In this document: positions 1-11,382 of the stretch, in pieces
How positions within the stretch are numbered: position 1 is the stretch's first letter
Layout of the letters: every line of letters begins with the position of its first letter
Assembly: GCF_008831285.2 (NCBI RefSeq)
Contig: NC_045148.1
Location: forward strand, 7,259,001 to 7,323,000
Length of the DNA stretch: 64,000 bases
Direction of reading: 5' to 3'
DNA from: Nymphaea colorata
Taxonomy: Eukaryota; Streptophyta; Magnoliopsida; Nymphaeales; Nymphaeaceae
Translations under genes and position numbers: made by a program
Notes under the pieces: generated by a model
Told to the model about the DNA's origin: nothing
The model's input: the letters and a program-made list of their open reading frames with translations, nothing else
Databases searched by the model: none

Positions 1-890
1 AAAGCAGGGGAGCATGCCATGGGAGTTGAAACTCCCTTAGCTCCAAGCATATTTGTTCTTTTGAAAAGCTCGAATATGTATTTCCTTTGAGACAACATTA
101 GCTTATTGTCAATTCTTTTTGCTTCTATGCCCAAAAAGAAATGAAGCTCACCCAGAAAACTCACTTTTGAATTGACAAATAATTTTATGAATATATTTAG
201 GCGAGCTTCCTGTTATGATCATGTCATCCACATATACCAAAACATATAGAAATATTTCTCTTTTACTCAAAATAAAAAGAGATGAATCTGTTTGAGCTCC
301 TTTAAAACCAAGATTTTGGAGGAATAGACTAAGACGGGCAAACCATGCCCTAGGAGCCTGTTTTAAACCATATAAAGCATGTTCAAGCTTGCATACATGA
401 TTTGTGAAAGAATGATTTTGAAATCCGGGTGGTTGAACCATATAAACTTCTTCTGAAATAGATCCATATAAGAATGCATTTTGAATATCCAGCTGATGTA
501 TTTTTCATTTGTAACTAATAGAAATAGTCAACACTGTCAGAATTGTAGTAGGCTTCACAACAGGACTGAAGGTTTCAGTATAGTCAATTCCTTCTTTTTG
601 ACTATACCCTTTGGCGATGAGTCTTGCCTTGTATTTTTCCAATGATCCATCTGCCTTTCGCTTGATTTTGAACACCCATTTACATCCTACAATGTGTTTG
701 GCTTCTTTCTTTGGAACAAGTTTCCAAGTATTGTTTCGAATAAGAGCATCATATTCTTCTTGCAGGGCCTTCCTCCAATTTTCATCTTCATATGCTTCTT
801 TGAAACTTGAGGGTTCTTTGTCTTTAAGAAGAGTGGAGACAAGAGTTCTTGGAAGAGGGTGTTTGCTAGAAAAATATGTAGGGAACTCAT
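1..890 (-). pseudogene. Copia reverse transcriptase, partial and interrupted
   Basis: Minus-strand translation around 800-560 gives the N-terminal RVT_2 signature (ALQEEYDALIRNNTWKLVP, then CKWVFKIKRKADGSLEKYKA, then DYTETFSPVVK). The block at 441-148 gives YGLKQAPRAWF and the catalytic YVDDMIITGSS. The frame changes near 500 and 700. The region continues beyond position 1. Sequence between 890 and 1246 encodes a low-complexity linker (Ser/Thr/Glu/Gln-rich) between integrase and RT, typical for Copia. Confidence 0.9.
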
Positions 891-1264
891 TGTATTTAGT
901 TAGGTTTGAAGATTCCCACTTGAGTTCTAGTAGTCATAGGATGGACTCGTTCTTGATTTGGTTCATTTTCATTGGATTGGGTGGGCTCCTCATTTCCAAG
1001 AGTTTCAGGTTGAGATTCACTATTTGTTTCAGACTGAAGTAAGGGTTCCTCTGATGTTGTAGAGGTACTAGATGATGGTATTGTAGGGTTTGAGAACTGA
1101 TATTCATGAGGGGAGGTTAAAATAATAGCTTGATTTTGAGTTTCTAGATCTTGAGTTCTAGTTTCTTGAGTATCAATAAAAGGAAATTTTTTCTCATTAA
1201 ATTGGACATGTCTCGAAATATAGATTTTACCGGTTCGTACACTCAAACAATAATATCCTTTATG

Positions 1265-2309
1265 TTAAGGAGCATAGCCCAAGAAAACACATCTTTCAGA
1301 ACGGTAATCTAATTTATTTTTCTCATAAGCTCTTAAACAAGGAAAGCATTCACATCCAAAGATTTTGAGGAAGCCATAATCAGGTTTCTCTTTGAACAAT
1401 TTTTTCAAAGAATAAGCAAAATCAAGAATCTTGGTTGGCATTCGGTTAATCAAATATACAACAATACAAAAACATAGGACCTTAAGTTCTTGGGAATATT
1501 ACCTTCTGCCATTAGAGATAAACCTGTTTCAACAATATGTTTATGTCTCCTTTTAACTGCTCCATTTTGTTCAGGGGTATGAGGACATGATATTCTATGT
1601 CCAATCCCATTATCGACAAGATATGATTGAAGCCCTTGAAATTCTTCTCCTCAGTCTGAGTGAAAATATTTTATCTTGTGCCTAGTGAGATTTTCAGAAA
1701 GTGCCTTGAAAGCTTTGAAAACATGACTGACGTCTATTTTTTTTTCATCAAATAAATCCAAGTATATCTTGAAAGGGCATCCATAAAAATCACATAGTAC
1801 TTAAAACCATTCACACTCTCCACTGGGGCTGGACCCCATACATTAGAATAAATGAGTTCAAGCGGGCGTTTCACCTTATTTGAAATAGCATTAAATGGAA
1901 GTTTATGACTCTTAGCTTTTTGACAAGCTTCATACAAATAATTCAAACAATCATCATAATAAGACAAATCACACTTGTTCAAAACCTTCTTAACAATGGA
2001 AAATGAAGGGTGACCAAGTCTTTTGTGCCACTGCCAAATAGTATGTCTTTCTCCAAGTTGTGCTTCTTTTTTTCTGCTACTAAGATCTATCTTATATAGC
2101 CCATCACTGCTCGTTCCTTGATGAAGAATTTTTCCCGTTCCCTGCTGCTTAACATAACACATATTAGGATGAAACTCAAAATAGACTCCATTATCCTTAG
2201 AAAAACATTGTACAGATAACAAGTTTCTTGTTATTTTGGGCACACGAAGGAGATAATTTAAAACTAAATTTTGAGATGTCTTTGAAGAACCAATATGAAC
2301 AATTCTCAA
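1265..2309 (-). pseudogene. Copia GAG-pre-integrase and integrase, mutated
   Basis: The open block 2309-1734 has the pre-integrase HHCC region (WHKRLGHPSFSIV, later EACQKAKSHKLPF) and the start of the catalytic core (YYVIFMDALSRYTWIYL). In the HHCC region the first cysteine of the C-x2-C pair appears to be Tyr. The first catalytic Asp, usually in SDVWGP, reads SNVWGP, so this integrase should be inactive. A second block at 1453-1265 (YGFLKIFGCECFP, CVFLGYAP) is the distal part of Copia integrase. Between the blocks the frame is broken. Confidence 0.88.
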
Positions 2310-2315
2310 ACCTGA

Positions 2316-2718
2316 TCAATCTCTGATTTTTACTGCATCTCCACCTTTGTATTTGGCATGAATGGACAAGTTATTGATATCATTGGTGATGTGATGAGTC
2401 ACACCAGAGTCAGGATACCAATTGTCATCTCCAATCTCTTGATTTAGAGTGCTAGAAGAAACTGCATGATATGCTTGAGGAGGCGTTGTCTCTTTTTCTT
2501 TAAGCAAGTTAGTATATGACCAACAAAACTTTGCAATATGACCAACTTTTCCACATATTTGGCACACAAGACGATCACCTTTGTATTGCTCACTTTTTCG
2601 GACTCCTCCTCTAGATTGGTAGTTGTTTCGACCACGACCTCTGTAGTTGGCTTGCTTATTGTAAACTTGTTTTGAGGCAATATTCGTAGTCGGCATAATA
2701 GATTCAAAAGTTTGAGAA
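2316..2718 (-). pseudogene. Copia CCHC zinc knuckle and aspartic protease segment
   Basis: A basic Arg/Gly-rich stretch (RGRGRNNYQSRGG) precedes a textbook knuckle, CQICGKVGHIAKFC (C-X2-C-X4-H-X4-C), for RNA binding. About 55 residues later WYPDSGVTHHIT carries the DSG active-site triad of the retroviral-type aspartic protease. The reading frame ends at 2316, just before the pre-integrase domain, where a stop or frame change separates it from the next part. The knuckle and protease catalytic residues look intact, but the polyprotein is not continuous. Confidence 0.9.
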
Positions 2719-3389
2719 TCATTTTTTTTTTAAGTTGACTTCTTGTATGAGAAGAAGCCCATGAAGTTCATTCAAAGAGACAGAGTCCTTTCGAGTTTCC
2801 ATACTGACTTTAAAAGAAAGATATTCACTTGGCAATCCTCTAAGAATTTGAAGAACAAGTTCATCTTCATCAACGGGTTTGGATGCAATGGCTAATTGAT
2901 GAGCAATAGATTTTGCTTTGTTTATATAAACATCCATAGAACTAGACCATTTTTTCAAATCTTGAAATTGTGATTTTAACTGCATTATTCGAGCCCTGGA
3001 GCAACAAATGACTGCCTAAGAGCACTCCAAACCTCTAGAGAGGTTTTTAAAACAATAATTTGGGTATGTATTGCTTTAGATAGAGAGGACTTAATCCAAC
3101 TCAAAAATAACTGATCGTTTCTCAGCCATTCAATATATTCTGAACTAATTTCAGTTGTTCCACATCTAAACATTGACGGAGCAGGTTTGCTTCCATCAAT
3201 ATATCCCATAAGATCATATGAGATCAAAATTGAAGTGAATTGAGATTCTCAAATAAGATAATTTTCAACATTTAACTTGATGGTGAGGAAATGCTGTAAA
3301 TTGCTTGGGTATTGAAGAGAAGAATCAATAAAATTCATACCCCTATCAAAGTTGACTCCCGTATTTGATGATGCTTCTTGATTTGCCAT
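2719..3389 (-). pseudogene. Copia gag, N-terminal part, frame-broken
   Basis: The likely start is the ATG at 3389 (MANQEASS), about 70 nt inside the primer binding site. The N-terminal block has a gag-like stretch (LTIKLNVENYL) and stops near 3249. Reading resumes in other frames at 3227 (MGYIDGSKPAP, WLRNDQLFLSWI, VWSALRQSF) and at 2985 (DELVLQILRGLPSEY). Together these are the DUF4219/UBN2-type gag of plant Copia elements. At least two interruptions mean no full gag can be made. Gag would form the virus-like particle. The assignment rests on motif order and neighbours. Confidence 0.85.
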
Positions 3390-3469
3390 GAGAATGAAAA
3401 GCGACAACACAAGATGTAATCCATAGGATCTAGCAGCAACACTAACAAGGACCAGTGGCTCTGATACCA

Positions 3470-3886
3470 TGTAAGAAATCAAAATGAAGAAATAATTAAA
3501 GGGACATGAATTTTTAAAGTGGTTCAGCCAATGGGCCTACGTCCACTGCTCTATCATTTCTTGCTTGCATTTCTTTGATGGAGAGGCTCATTTATATAGA
3601 GGAGTTACATAAGAGGTCTCTAGTTCCCAAGATGCATGAATTTTCATCTTTTAACATACATGACTTTTCATCTCTCAAGAGACATGATTTTTCATCTCTC
3701 AAGAGACATGTCTTTTCATCTCCTAAGAGACATGACTTTTTATCTCCCAACAGACATGACTTTTCATTTCCTAATATACATGACTTTGCATCCTCCAACA
3801 GACATGACTTTTCATCTCTCAAGAGAGATGACTTTTCATCTCCCAAGTAATTCACATTGAGAGCCTTCTTGGTGTTACTGTTAACA
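3470..3886 (-). repeat. 5' LTR of the Copia element
   Basis: On the minus strand the segment starts TGTTAACAG at 3886 and ends ...CA at 3470, directly before the tRNA-Met primer site, giving the usual TG...CA termini and a length of about 417 bp. A 24-bp minisatellite fills about half of it. The partner LTR is outside the window, so the outer boundary was set only from the TG dinucleotide and could be off by some bases. A candidate target-site duplication starts at 3887 (tgaca). Confidence 0.78.
3633..3848. repeat. 24-bp minisatellite, about nine copies, inside the LTR
   Basis: The unit is close to gacatgacttttcatctctc plus aaga. About nine direct copies run without spacers, differing mostly at the last eight bases. 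The repeat length is a multiple of three, which produces long artefactual ORFs of repeated HDFSSLKR (plus) or DEKSCLLR (minus). I regard none as a gene. The array sits in what would be the LTR U3/R region, where such repeats can act as enhancers in other retroelements. Confidence 0.92.
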
Positions 3887-5897
3887 TGACACACCAAACT
3901 CTTTGCACCAAGTCTATAAAAGATGGTAAAGAAGAATACCGATAGGAAAATGAGTTATTAGGTCTATAGGAACTATGAAACTTATTATGCATCATTATGC
4001 TTATTGCCAACAAGGCAACTAAATATCAACCATTAGCAACCCTCTAAGATGCAATATGAAAATGTCAAATTGACATAGACAAGAAAGCTTAAGTACTTTT
4101 ACTGAATGTATATACTATTTGATGACCCTCTACAAAGTAAATTGGCTGAAAGGCTAATTGTAGTAAGAAAGACAAAACTCTTTGCACCATGTATATAAAA
4201 GATGGAAAATAAGAACATGCATAGGAAAAAAAGTTATTAGGAACATAGGACCTACAAAACTCCTATTTGATGAGCCAATGAATTGGCTGAAAAGTAAATT
4301 CCAATAAGAAACACAAAAAGGGCTGCTGATTGGTATGAAGTGAGCAATGAAACATCAATGACAATCCCAAATTATTTTTTACCTGAAGATTTCCTACACA
4401 CCCTTGTGACAAAGAGAATTGCTCTTTGTACATAAGCAAAATGCCTTTCAGTTATTGGAGGAAAGATGAGAATATATCAAAAGACCGTCCTTGAAACAAC
4501 AAAACCCCCTTTCCTACAACAAAAAAAGCAATGAGAGAAAGCAAATAAGAGAGAGAGAGAGAGCGAGAGAGAGAGAGAGGGGTGAGCAGGAGAGGTATAG
4601 CATAAAACAATGAACCCGAGAGATCGAGTGAGAATCAAGAGAGAAAAGAGACACCTGAGAGAGAAAGTGGGAGAATATCATTTTTTTTCTCACATGGTTA
4701 TAATGCTTATAGATAAGAGATAGAATAAGGGAGAGATGACTGCAAGAAAAAGAGGAGTATCTGTGAGGCAGCATAAGGTAGTGGAGGCAAGCAGATGGCT
4801 GGCAACAAAGACAAAGGCTGCCGTAAGGGAAGGGAAGAGGATTTGGGGTTAGGGAGGGCTGTGACAAAGGTCTTTGATAGGTGAAGAGTTAGTTGTTGTA
4901 TGAAATGGTGACCACAGGGAAAGGAGGCTGCAAACAAGGAACAATCTCGTCTTAGACGACCCTCTCCTTCTAGTGTTGCCATGGCTGCTTATCATCTTTC
5001 TGGTCATCAACATTCCCTCTTATGTGGTTTCAGATTTCAATTGAAAATATATTTGATAATCAAAGGTTAAAATCTGATTGTTTTCAAAGTAGAATGAGAA
5101 TTATGAACATGACTATAATTGAGTTGCCATAAGTGAATGAGATAAATTAATTAAATAGATCTGCCATTCCACGATGCACTTGTTAATCACTTTGTTTCTG
5201 ATTAGAAATGACATTGTGTATTTTTGGATTGATGAAAATTTTACATCCGAAATTGTGTCAGTGATACCTCTTTCTTGGCCTGAATTTTCCATTCCCTTTG
5301 GTAGATATAGATTAATTGTTTGCCACTTTTGAATCTTCTCAATATATATTGACAAGTTGTTAAATTTATGGTTTCTAATGTTATATTAAATTGTAGGAAC
5401 TATGTGTGCGGTTATGAAGGTGAACTTTTTTTTACAAGTTTACCTTATCAACATCCTTTACTTCACATTACTTTGTTAAATTTTAACATGTTTTTGCTAA
5501 AATATATAGTAACTTGTATGAAATTTTCACTCTCCTGCTTATATAATTTTGAAAAATGATGAAAGCTGTAGTGATGAGCCACCAATATAGATAATCATAG
5601 TGATAACTGATAATAAAACACTGAAAAGAATTCCTTATGATGTCACCTAATGTTAGTATATTAGTAGTAAAAAAAAAACATCACCATGATATACCTATAC
5701 AGAAGAAATGATCACTATTATAGGATTCTTTTGTAGAGCATTACAACTGCTTACATCCCACATCACATTTCTAACATTTTCGTGGAGTGCATATTATTCA
5801 ACATAACTAAATATTCAACACTAACAGACATTGATAACAACATCGACTTATTAACTTTGGAGTATTTTCTTTTGATAGCAATTAGTGCTTATAATAT
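3887..5897. other. 3' flank of pseudogene F; duplicated non-coding segment
   Basis: No gene seen. From about 4111 to 5890 the sequence is clearly related to 35030-36780 and, in parts, 53170-54300, the equivalent flanks of G and D. It includes a GA-rich patch at 4550-4580 and a broken copy of the small ORF described at 53307. At 3890-4260 there is an imperfect direct repeat: the ctctttgcacca...ataaaagatgg block at about 3898 recurs at about 4178. Confidence 0.7.
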
Positions 5898-6160
5898 TTA
5901 ATTGAGAAATGTTTCAATCAGTGATGGAAGAGAATTGTGGAGGGAGATGATGTTGCAAGGGTTAAACCCTCCAACCTTGAGAAGCTTCCTCCATTCTGCC
6001 TCTATCATCTCCTTCCTTCGCAAACTGTATATGATCATTGCCACATCCAACACCATTCTAATGTCTTTCCATGCATCTTCATTGGCTTCACATTGCAATA
6101 CAACTTCCACTAATATAACCTTCCCAGTCACATTGTTTCAATATCATTACGCAGTGGCTT
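5898..6160 (-). pseudogene. OMT pseudogene F, exon 2 (decayed)
   Basis: Minus-strand translation gives GKVILVEVVLQCEANEDAWK, then MIEAEWRKLLKVGGFNPCN and a C-terminal SLIETFLN with stop TAA at 5898. This matches exon 2 of gene D over its last two thirds. The start is damaged: the WILHNWSDEDC segment with the catalytic histidine is unrecognisable, and about 20 bp between the CIKILKQC-like part and the GKV motif is missing. The Glu of the RTExEW motif region is altered (MIEAEW), so the protein would be inactive. It lies 4.4 kb from exon 1 of F in matching orientation. Confidence 0.85.
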
Positions 6161-7459
6161 TCTCCATGAAGTGGTTTTTGTTCTTAACTTAAGGCAAGAT
6201 TTCTCAAAAATTAAGCATAGGCACCAGAACAAGTATCCGACGTATCCAGTCCGACTCAGGCCTTGGCCCGGGCCCAAAAATAGGGTGTCTGGTTGGCGCA
6301 ACTCAGCTCTTATATATATAATGCCAGGCCAGGCTGGCATGATGCCCAGCCTTACTCAGGATTAAGACAAATGATAGAAAAGGAGAAATTAAATGATTCA
6401 GAATGTGTTGGTGAGGTGCAATGTTATATAAAATTTGTCCCATACAGTCACCCATGTCGTGTTTTCTAAGATAGGTTGATGTTATCGTCACATTGTGACA
6501 CGGAATGCATAAATTCATTAGAAATTAAAGTTGTTCAACAACTTAGAAAGTAAAAGTACTCTCCTTTAGGGAAGCAAAATAAACTTGGGTTTCTAATAGA
6601 GCAGGGAATGGATAATTTCAAAGTAAGTCTTTTCTCGCTAGCTTTTATTTCCTTATCAAAAAAGGAGTATGCATCGGCTTGTTAACGTTTATTGCTAACC
6701 GATGAGGCTATAGACGGCCAGATCTTTCAAGTGGGACCATATTGTTGACATTAAATGTCTAAACTTATGATTTTTTCTTGTGAGATCATTAATATTATTT
6801 CTTTCAAGACATCACATATCAATATATGCCAGAGCTTAAATGCCTCTCGCCCAAGAACACCTCACATGCTCACTTGCATGTGAGATCCAATATTATATCA
6901 CAGCTTGTAAGGTTAATTATATGTGTGTATATATATATATATATATAAAAGAGAGTGTTTCATTTTTTAGACTATTTACAAGCTGTTGTTATGCAGATTC
7001 TACTGGATTGCGGGGAAATATGTACTTCCAACTTGGAACCTTTATACTAGGGGCAAAGCTAGAAATTTTTTCATACGAGTGTGAGATGATATCATTAAAA
7101 ATCTTTGCCGGTGCCGAAATATGTTCCCTAAAGTTTCAAAAGGTGTCAAATAAAAAGTTTTTGTAAGTTATAACATACAAATTTCAAGAGAGGCTGCTGA
7201 TCATTATTTGGTTGTGCAGCAAACGTCGAGTGGTGGTGGTTTCCAGTTTCTTCAGCATGGTCTCATGAGCCTACAATAAGGCAACAGCTTCGGTGTACTG
7301 CATGGAGGGAGGCCTTGTGAACATGGAGGTGACAAATGCCTTATAGCCACTACCTACGCCATTTTAATAAGCAAAACACTTTGTTTTTCACATTCTCTTG
7401 ATTCATGAGCAAAGGCAGAGCAATAAGAGCAACTCGTACATTTTTGGAAGTCTCCAAGC
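6161..7459. other. F intron, distal part: no gene recognised
   Basis: The stretch is AT-rich with a (TA)n run at about 6923-6950. A GC-richer patch at 6240-6360 has short inverted pieces (ggcccgggcc; gccaggccaggctggc) and may be a fragment of an unidentified mobile element. Nothing coding is convincing. Confidence 0.5.
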
Positions 7460-7660
7460 CAACAACTAACCAATAACTTCTTTTGAGAGAGTTTCAGTGA
7501 TCCATCCCCTCAAAAGACAATCAAATTTTTTCCATTCAACAAAATCAACATTCTCAACTAAATCATTATTTCTTGTTAATAATGATTTCAGCAGGCTTGG
7601 GATGGTTCCCTTTAATAAAACCATGCACATTATGACTTTCAAACAGGCCAAGAAGCTGAG
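7460..7660 (-). pseudogene. retrotransposon gag-like fragment
   Basis: A short minus-strand frame contains KKFDCLLRGWITETLSKEV, which resembles the WxxLDxLLxGWITxSLSEEVL pattern of plant Copia gag (UBN2-like). Flanking frames are broken and no LTR is seen. It lies inside the F intron. The assignment is by resemblance only. Confidence 0.45.
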
Positions 7661-8009
7661 TCTTCTTTAGCTTCCCTATTAGCTTCCGTGCTCTGGTTGA
7701 TTCTTCCTTAGAAGATGGATGCCTTCTTTAGGAAATTGGTTCTTAAGATCATACATAAATTTCTGGTGAACGATCATACATAAATTTCTGCGTATGGTTT
7801 CACAGGCAATTTTATATTGGTTCCAACTTTAAATCTTCTAAGAATTGGTATGACTGCTTCGTGATTCTGATACTCGGGCTATTTCCAATTGCTACTTTCT
7901 TAACTGTGCATTATTAGCCTATGATCAAACCTGGAATGTTGACTCTGAATCTTTGCTTGTTGGAAACTTTTAGTCAGTATTGGAAAATGCTGATAATATA
8001 AGGACAGTC

Positions 8010-8180
8010 CAGGGGTGGAGCCAGCAAATGCTCATTAAAGCACACTAGGTATAAATTTTAAACAACACCAATATGTAAATGAGAAAATTTGTTCAAAAAT
8101 ATCAACATAAAAAAAATGAATTTTGGGGGCTCCCTACGGGTAATTGCCCATATGTAGCCCACACCTGACCTCCGCCCCTA
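8010..8180. mobile_element. hAT-type MITE, 171 bp
   Basis: The left end CAGGGGTGGAGCC and the reverse complement of the right end (TAGGGGCGGAGGTC) form hAT-like terminal inverted repeats. Flanking 8-mers ggacagtc (8002-8009) and cgaaagtc (8181-8188) match at 6 of 8 positions, consistent with an 8-bp hAT target duplication that has aged. There is no coding capacity. It is inserted in the F intron. Confidence 0.8.
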
Positions 8181-8519
8181 CGAAAGTCATTTGCTAATAT
8201 AATTCTTGCATCAAATTGATCATGTCAAAATCGGATGCCAACTGGATTCAAATTATGAATTCATATGTGAATGCAAATTCAAATCTAAATATGTGGATAT
8301 TTGACAAAACAGACCTGGCAAAAAAGTACATCTGATTCGAGTCTAATTCATTGACATCCCGGATAAGGATCGAGCTGCTTTAGGCAATATGCCTTGTGTC
8401 ATTCTCCTCTAGCAGCAAAGATTTTTCTGTGGCAAAATTAAAGCATACAAATAGATAAAAAATGTTGATAAGAATGCCATTTGCAAATTACTCAACAAGT
8501 CAAACTAAGCATGCATTAT

Positions 8520-9640
8520 CATTGAATTTTTACTAATTAACTTTCCACAAGTACAATAAGGAAACAAATAGATGCAAGCAGACCATAACTAGATCTCCAG
8601 CCCTAAAACTCAAAGGACTATGTTTACAAGACGTATGATTAAGCAACATAACTTTCTTTGAGTTTATGCTAATTGACTTGAAAGTCTTTTTCATGTACAC
8701 AATGTCAGCCATTGCAAGAGCCGAGAGTTTGACATTAGCAAGCTGAACAAAGACAACATGTACTGCACCATAAGCCACTTGAAGTGGGTTCATACCCATT
8801 GGCCTATTTGCTTGACCATTTGTTCGCGAGCATTACTAAATAGGAGTTAGGTTTTGAGCAATACTTGCAAGGAACACCAAAGGTGCCTTAAGAACATATA
8901 TGAAGTGATGGATTGGTAAACTATGGAAATAAAACACTTAGTTTGTCCAAGGCTGCATTAGAAGGTGTGTAGTGTAAGAGCCTCAGTTTATTTCTTAGTA
9001 GCATGGATCTTAAATCCATACTACATGTAAAAAACCATGAATTTAAGATCAAATGAAGAGAAGAAGAGGGGGGAGGGGGTGTCCAACCTTAACTCCATGG
9101 ATCTGAGTTCTCAGATCACTGCAGGGGTCGAACAAAACACACTGTTACTTGAATGAACACAAGACAATGAATAATGCTTAAGTTGTTCGTCTACAACAAA
9201 TAAAAGATAAGCCATTTGAGAGGATTCACCAATCACTACAAAATTGAGTTGATGCCTCTGTCTATGTTTGACAGAACTAACATAAAGTTCATGAAGTCAT
9301 GTTTACCAAGGGCGATTGGAGACTGATAATAGATTTATCCAATCACACTTTTTGTTTAGTGTATTGAGAGAACTTGCCATGTAAGCCAATTAGAGCCTAA
9401 TGATGGAATGTATAATCTAACACTTTGTTTGGTGCGTCATGAAAAAACGACAACTATTGACAAACTAATTATTGTCGTTGTAGTCTTGGCCAAAAGTAGT
9501 GTTCACCTAGCAAAGCAAAAGTTTTATTTTGGCCAACATGTCCTTGTAAACCATTATTCTATAGTTTAGTAATTAAGGCAAACTATGAAGAGGAGTTGGA
9601 TATAGACAATTTATATGTTCTTGCAAAATAAAAAGCCTAT
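8520..9640 (-). pseudogene. Ty3/Gypsy integrase remnant
   Basis: On the minus strand, from 9560 downward, NNGLQGHVGQNKTFALLGEH and FWPRLQR resemble the Gypsy integrase HHCC/Chromovirus pattern (GLAGHFGxxKT...YYWPRL). At about 9360-9200 the frames read MNFMLVLSNIDRGINSI, like the core MDFVLGLPRTxRGxDSI. At 8799-8533 NPLQVAYG and SFRAGDLVMV match the distal integrase (SPFEVVYG ... GDLVMVHL). Multiple frameshifts are present. No LTRs or other domains were found, so this is an old fragment inserted in the F intron. Confidence 0.72.
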
Positions 9641-10537
9641 CATAAAAAATATAATTCAATTAATAATTGTATGCAGTTTGGGATTTTAAAATACATGGAT
9701 GAACCCCATATGTCTCCAAATCCAGTCTAGGAAGGTATATGTCTTCACCATGACTTTGATGTCATAGCAATAAGGACACTATTTTTGCAATTAAGGGCAT
9801 CAACCACTTCATTCAATCTTGTGGTGCATATAATAGTGGTATTTTGGTGTGATTTATAATAATTGTTATAAATAAAAAAAGGAGAGGAAGAATAAGGAAA
9901 TTAAGAAGAAGATGAACTATTAAGTTTTTCATAACCCCTTTTTGTCGTTCTAAAAATTTTCTTTTTTAACATTAATTGGAATATTTTGGTCATTACACAC
10001 CTCTATGCACAATTTGTGCACAAGAGTATGCACATAACTAGCTTTAGATATAAAAATTTTGTATGATTGTGGACGTGCTAACCTAAACTTTAGCTTGCTA
10101 AATAAGTAAAAAAGGATAGAAAAAAGAAGCAATTAGGAACTGAAACCATATGGTGCATAGAAGTGACTGCCATTTGGCATAATCTCCTTAAATCTGAGTT
10201 TGTTGTTTGCGTGTGGGATTATTCGTGAGTTGTTGTGGCTAGTTTTCTTCCCTTCAAAGCCTTCATGGCAATCTGTACTGTTTTTCCTACATAAAAGATT
10301 GGATGTGGGACAGAGCTAATGCACCGCAGAATGCAGCAAAACCCTGAAACCATATCCTACCATTTAATTTGCAAACATGTTCAGCACACAGTTACAGAAA
10401 GTCTGGATATTTTTGTACGATATTCATCCTAATCTCACTACTCACTAGACCAGAGTTGGTGGCAGGAATTTACAAGAAGAATTAAGTGTTGTGCATGGAC
10501 TTAAACTCCCAGGTGTTGAAGTACCATGAGGACTCAC

Positions 10538-11325
10538 ATTCATGAAGACTGCATCAGCCTTGGGAATCTCCACAAGCATGTCACCACCCACATGAGTAAC
10601 TCCCTGGTAGTTTGGTGCAGTAGCCACAACAATGGGAAGGTCCAGGTTGATCCCTTTCATGTGTGGGTAGGTCTTCACTATCACTGCAATGGCTTCTCCA
10701 ATGCCGCCACCGACATCGACAAGCGAGCCAAACCTACTGAACCCATGCTCATACTCTACCATGACTGCCTTCAACATATGATTGTGCTGGTACAAACCAT
10801 AGCTGAATTGAATTGCTGGTTAAATTCAGGGCTGCGGGTCACTTCCGGCACCATTTTCATCACCAATCCGTGGATCATGCTGCGCAAACACATGTCCTCA
10901 CTAACAGCCTCATGATGCAGAAGAGGAAGCTGATATCTGGCAAGCAGGGAGGAGCTAGGGGGGCACGCAGGGGCATTGGCCCCTACTCAAAAAAAAATTA
11001 AAAGAAAATTTACATGTAAATTTAATAAAATTTCATTTGTCTTATATAAATATTTTGAAAAAATGATATTTCGGTTCCTCTCAAAATTTAGAAAATTTAA
11101 TCGGGTTTCTCCTTATGAAAAATTTTTGGCTCCGCCCTACCGGTAAGGGTGCTGGCAGCTCAGCTGTAATATGTAATCTGGTGCAGGGTCATGAGCCGGG
11201 CCATTCCGGTGGATTATGTCTGCAATGCCGAGCTCGACTGCACACTTAAGCATCATCGAGTCAGCAAATGCAAACATATGTCGAGAATATCGACCTTGCA
11301 CCAGCCTCTCCTCTTCCATCTCCAT
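10538..11325 (-). pseudogene. OMT pseudogene F, exon 1
   Basis: Starts MEMEEERLVQGR at 11325 like gene D. Damage includes an in-frame 6-bp loss near codon 13, a 1-bp and a 7-bp insertion near the HRNG motif that shift the frame, a 195-bp hAT insertion (10945-11139), and a deletion of about 195 bp that removes the sequence between the two PEF motifs (QPEFGLT to NPEFNQ). The SAM motif reads LVDVGGGIG instead of GGGTG. The exon ends FMN at 10538 with an intact gtgagt donor. The intron downstream runs to the decayed exon 2 at 6160. A TATA-like TATTATAA is kept at 11375-11382. Confidence 0.92.
10945..11139. mobile_element. hAT-type element, 195 bp, inside F exon 1
   Basis: Begins CAGGGAGGAGCTAGGGGG and ends TTTTTGGCTCCGCCCTA, hAT-like inverted ends. 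Flanks ctggcaag (10937-10944) and ccggtaag (11140-11147) both derive from the uninterrupted ccggcgag-like site of gene D, giving an 8-bp target duplication. A relative sits at the identical position in pseudogene G (44500-44660), and a further relative is at about 60596-60799. Confidence 0.85.
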
Positions 11326-11374
11326 CTATTTTTTCCTATCCCGTCTTGGACTCGTGAAAAAGGTTGTGGGCAGC

Positions 11375-11382
11375 TTATAATA
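11375..11382 (-). promoter_or_regulatory. TATA-like box of F
   Basis: TATTATAA on the minus strand, about 50 nt upstream of the F start. The same box is at 26081-26088 (E) and 57583-57590 (D); in G it is mutated to TATTACAA at about 44851. Confidence 0.55.

Larger units (their letters stand above)
1..3469 (-). mobile_element. Copia (Ty1) LTR retrotransposon, internal region, truncated by window edge
   Basis: Reading the minus strand from 3469 downward, the order is primer binding site, gag, CCHC knuckle, protease, integrase, reverse transcriptase. This is the Copia order, with integrase before RT. The site next to the LTR, TGGTATCAGAGC on the minus strand (3458-3469), matches the initiator-Met tRNA primer site used by most plant Copia elements. 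The frame is broken several times in gag, integrase and RT, so the copy is dead. The rest of RT, RNase H and the 3' LTR lie left of the window. No OMT homology is seen in this segment; it lies beyond the 3' flank of the first OMT unit. Confidence 0.93.

Noticed and set aside
611..1246. ORF of 143 aa on the plus strand
   Set aside because: It is antisense to the Copia linker and RT region, which explains the sequence better.
3633..3848. CRISPR-like array
   Set aside because: The units are contiguous with no spacers, and the context is a plant retrotransposon LTR.
3575..3897. Repeat-protein ORFs (HDFSSLKR and DEKSCLLR arrays)
   Set aside because: They arise because a 24-bp non-coding LTR minisatellite is a multiple of three; both strands are open equally.
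5902..6192. Plus-strand ORFs opposite OMT exon 2 (also 36747-37064 and 54308-54799)
   Set aside because: Antisense shadows of OMT exon 2; the minus frame carries the conserved family motifs.
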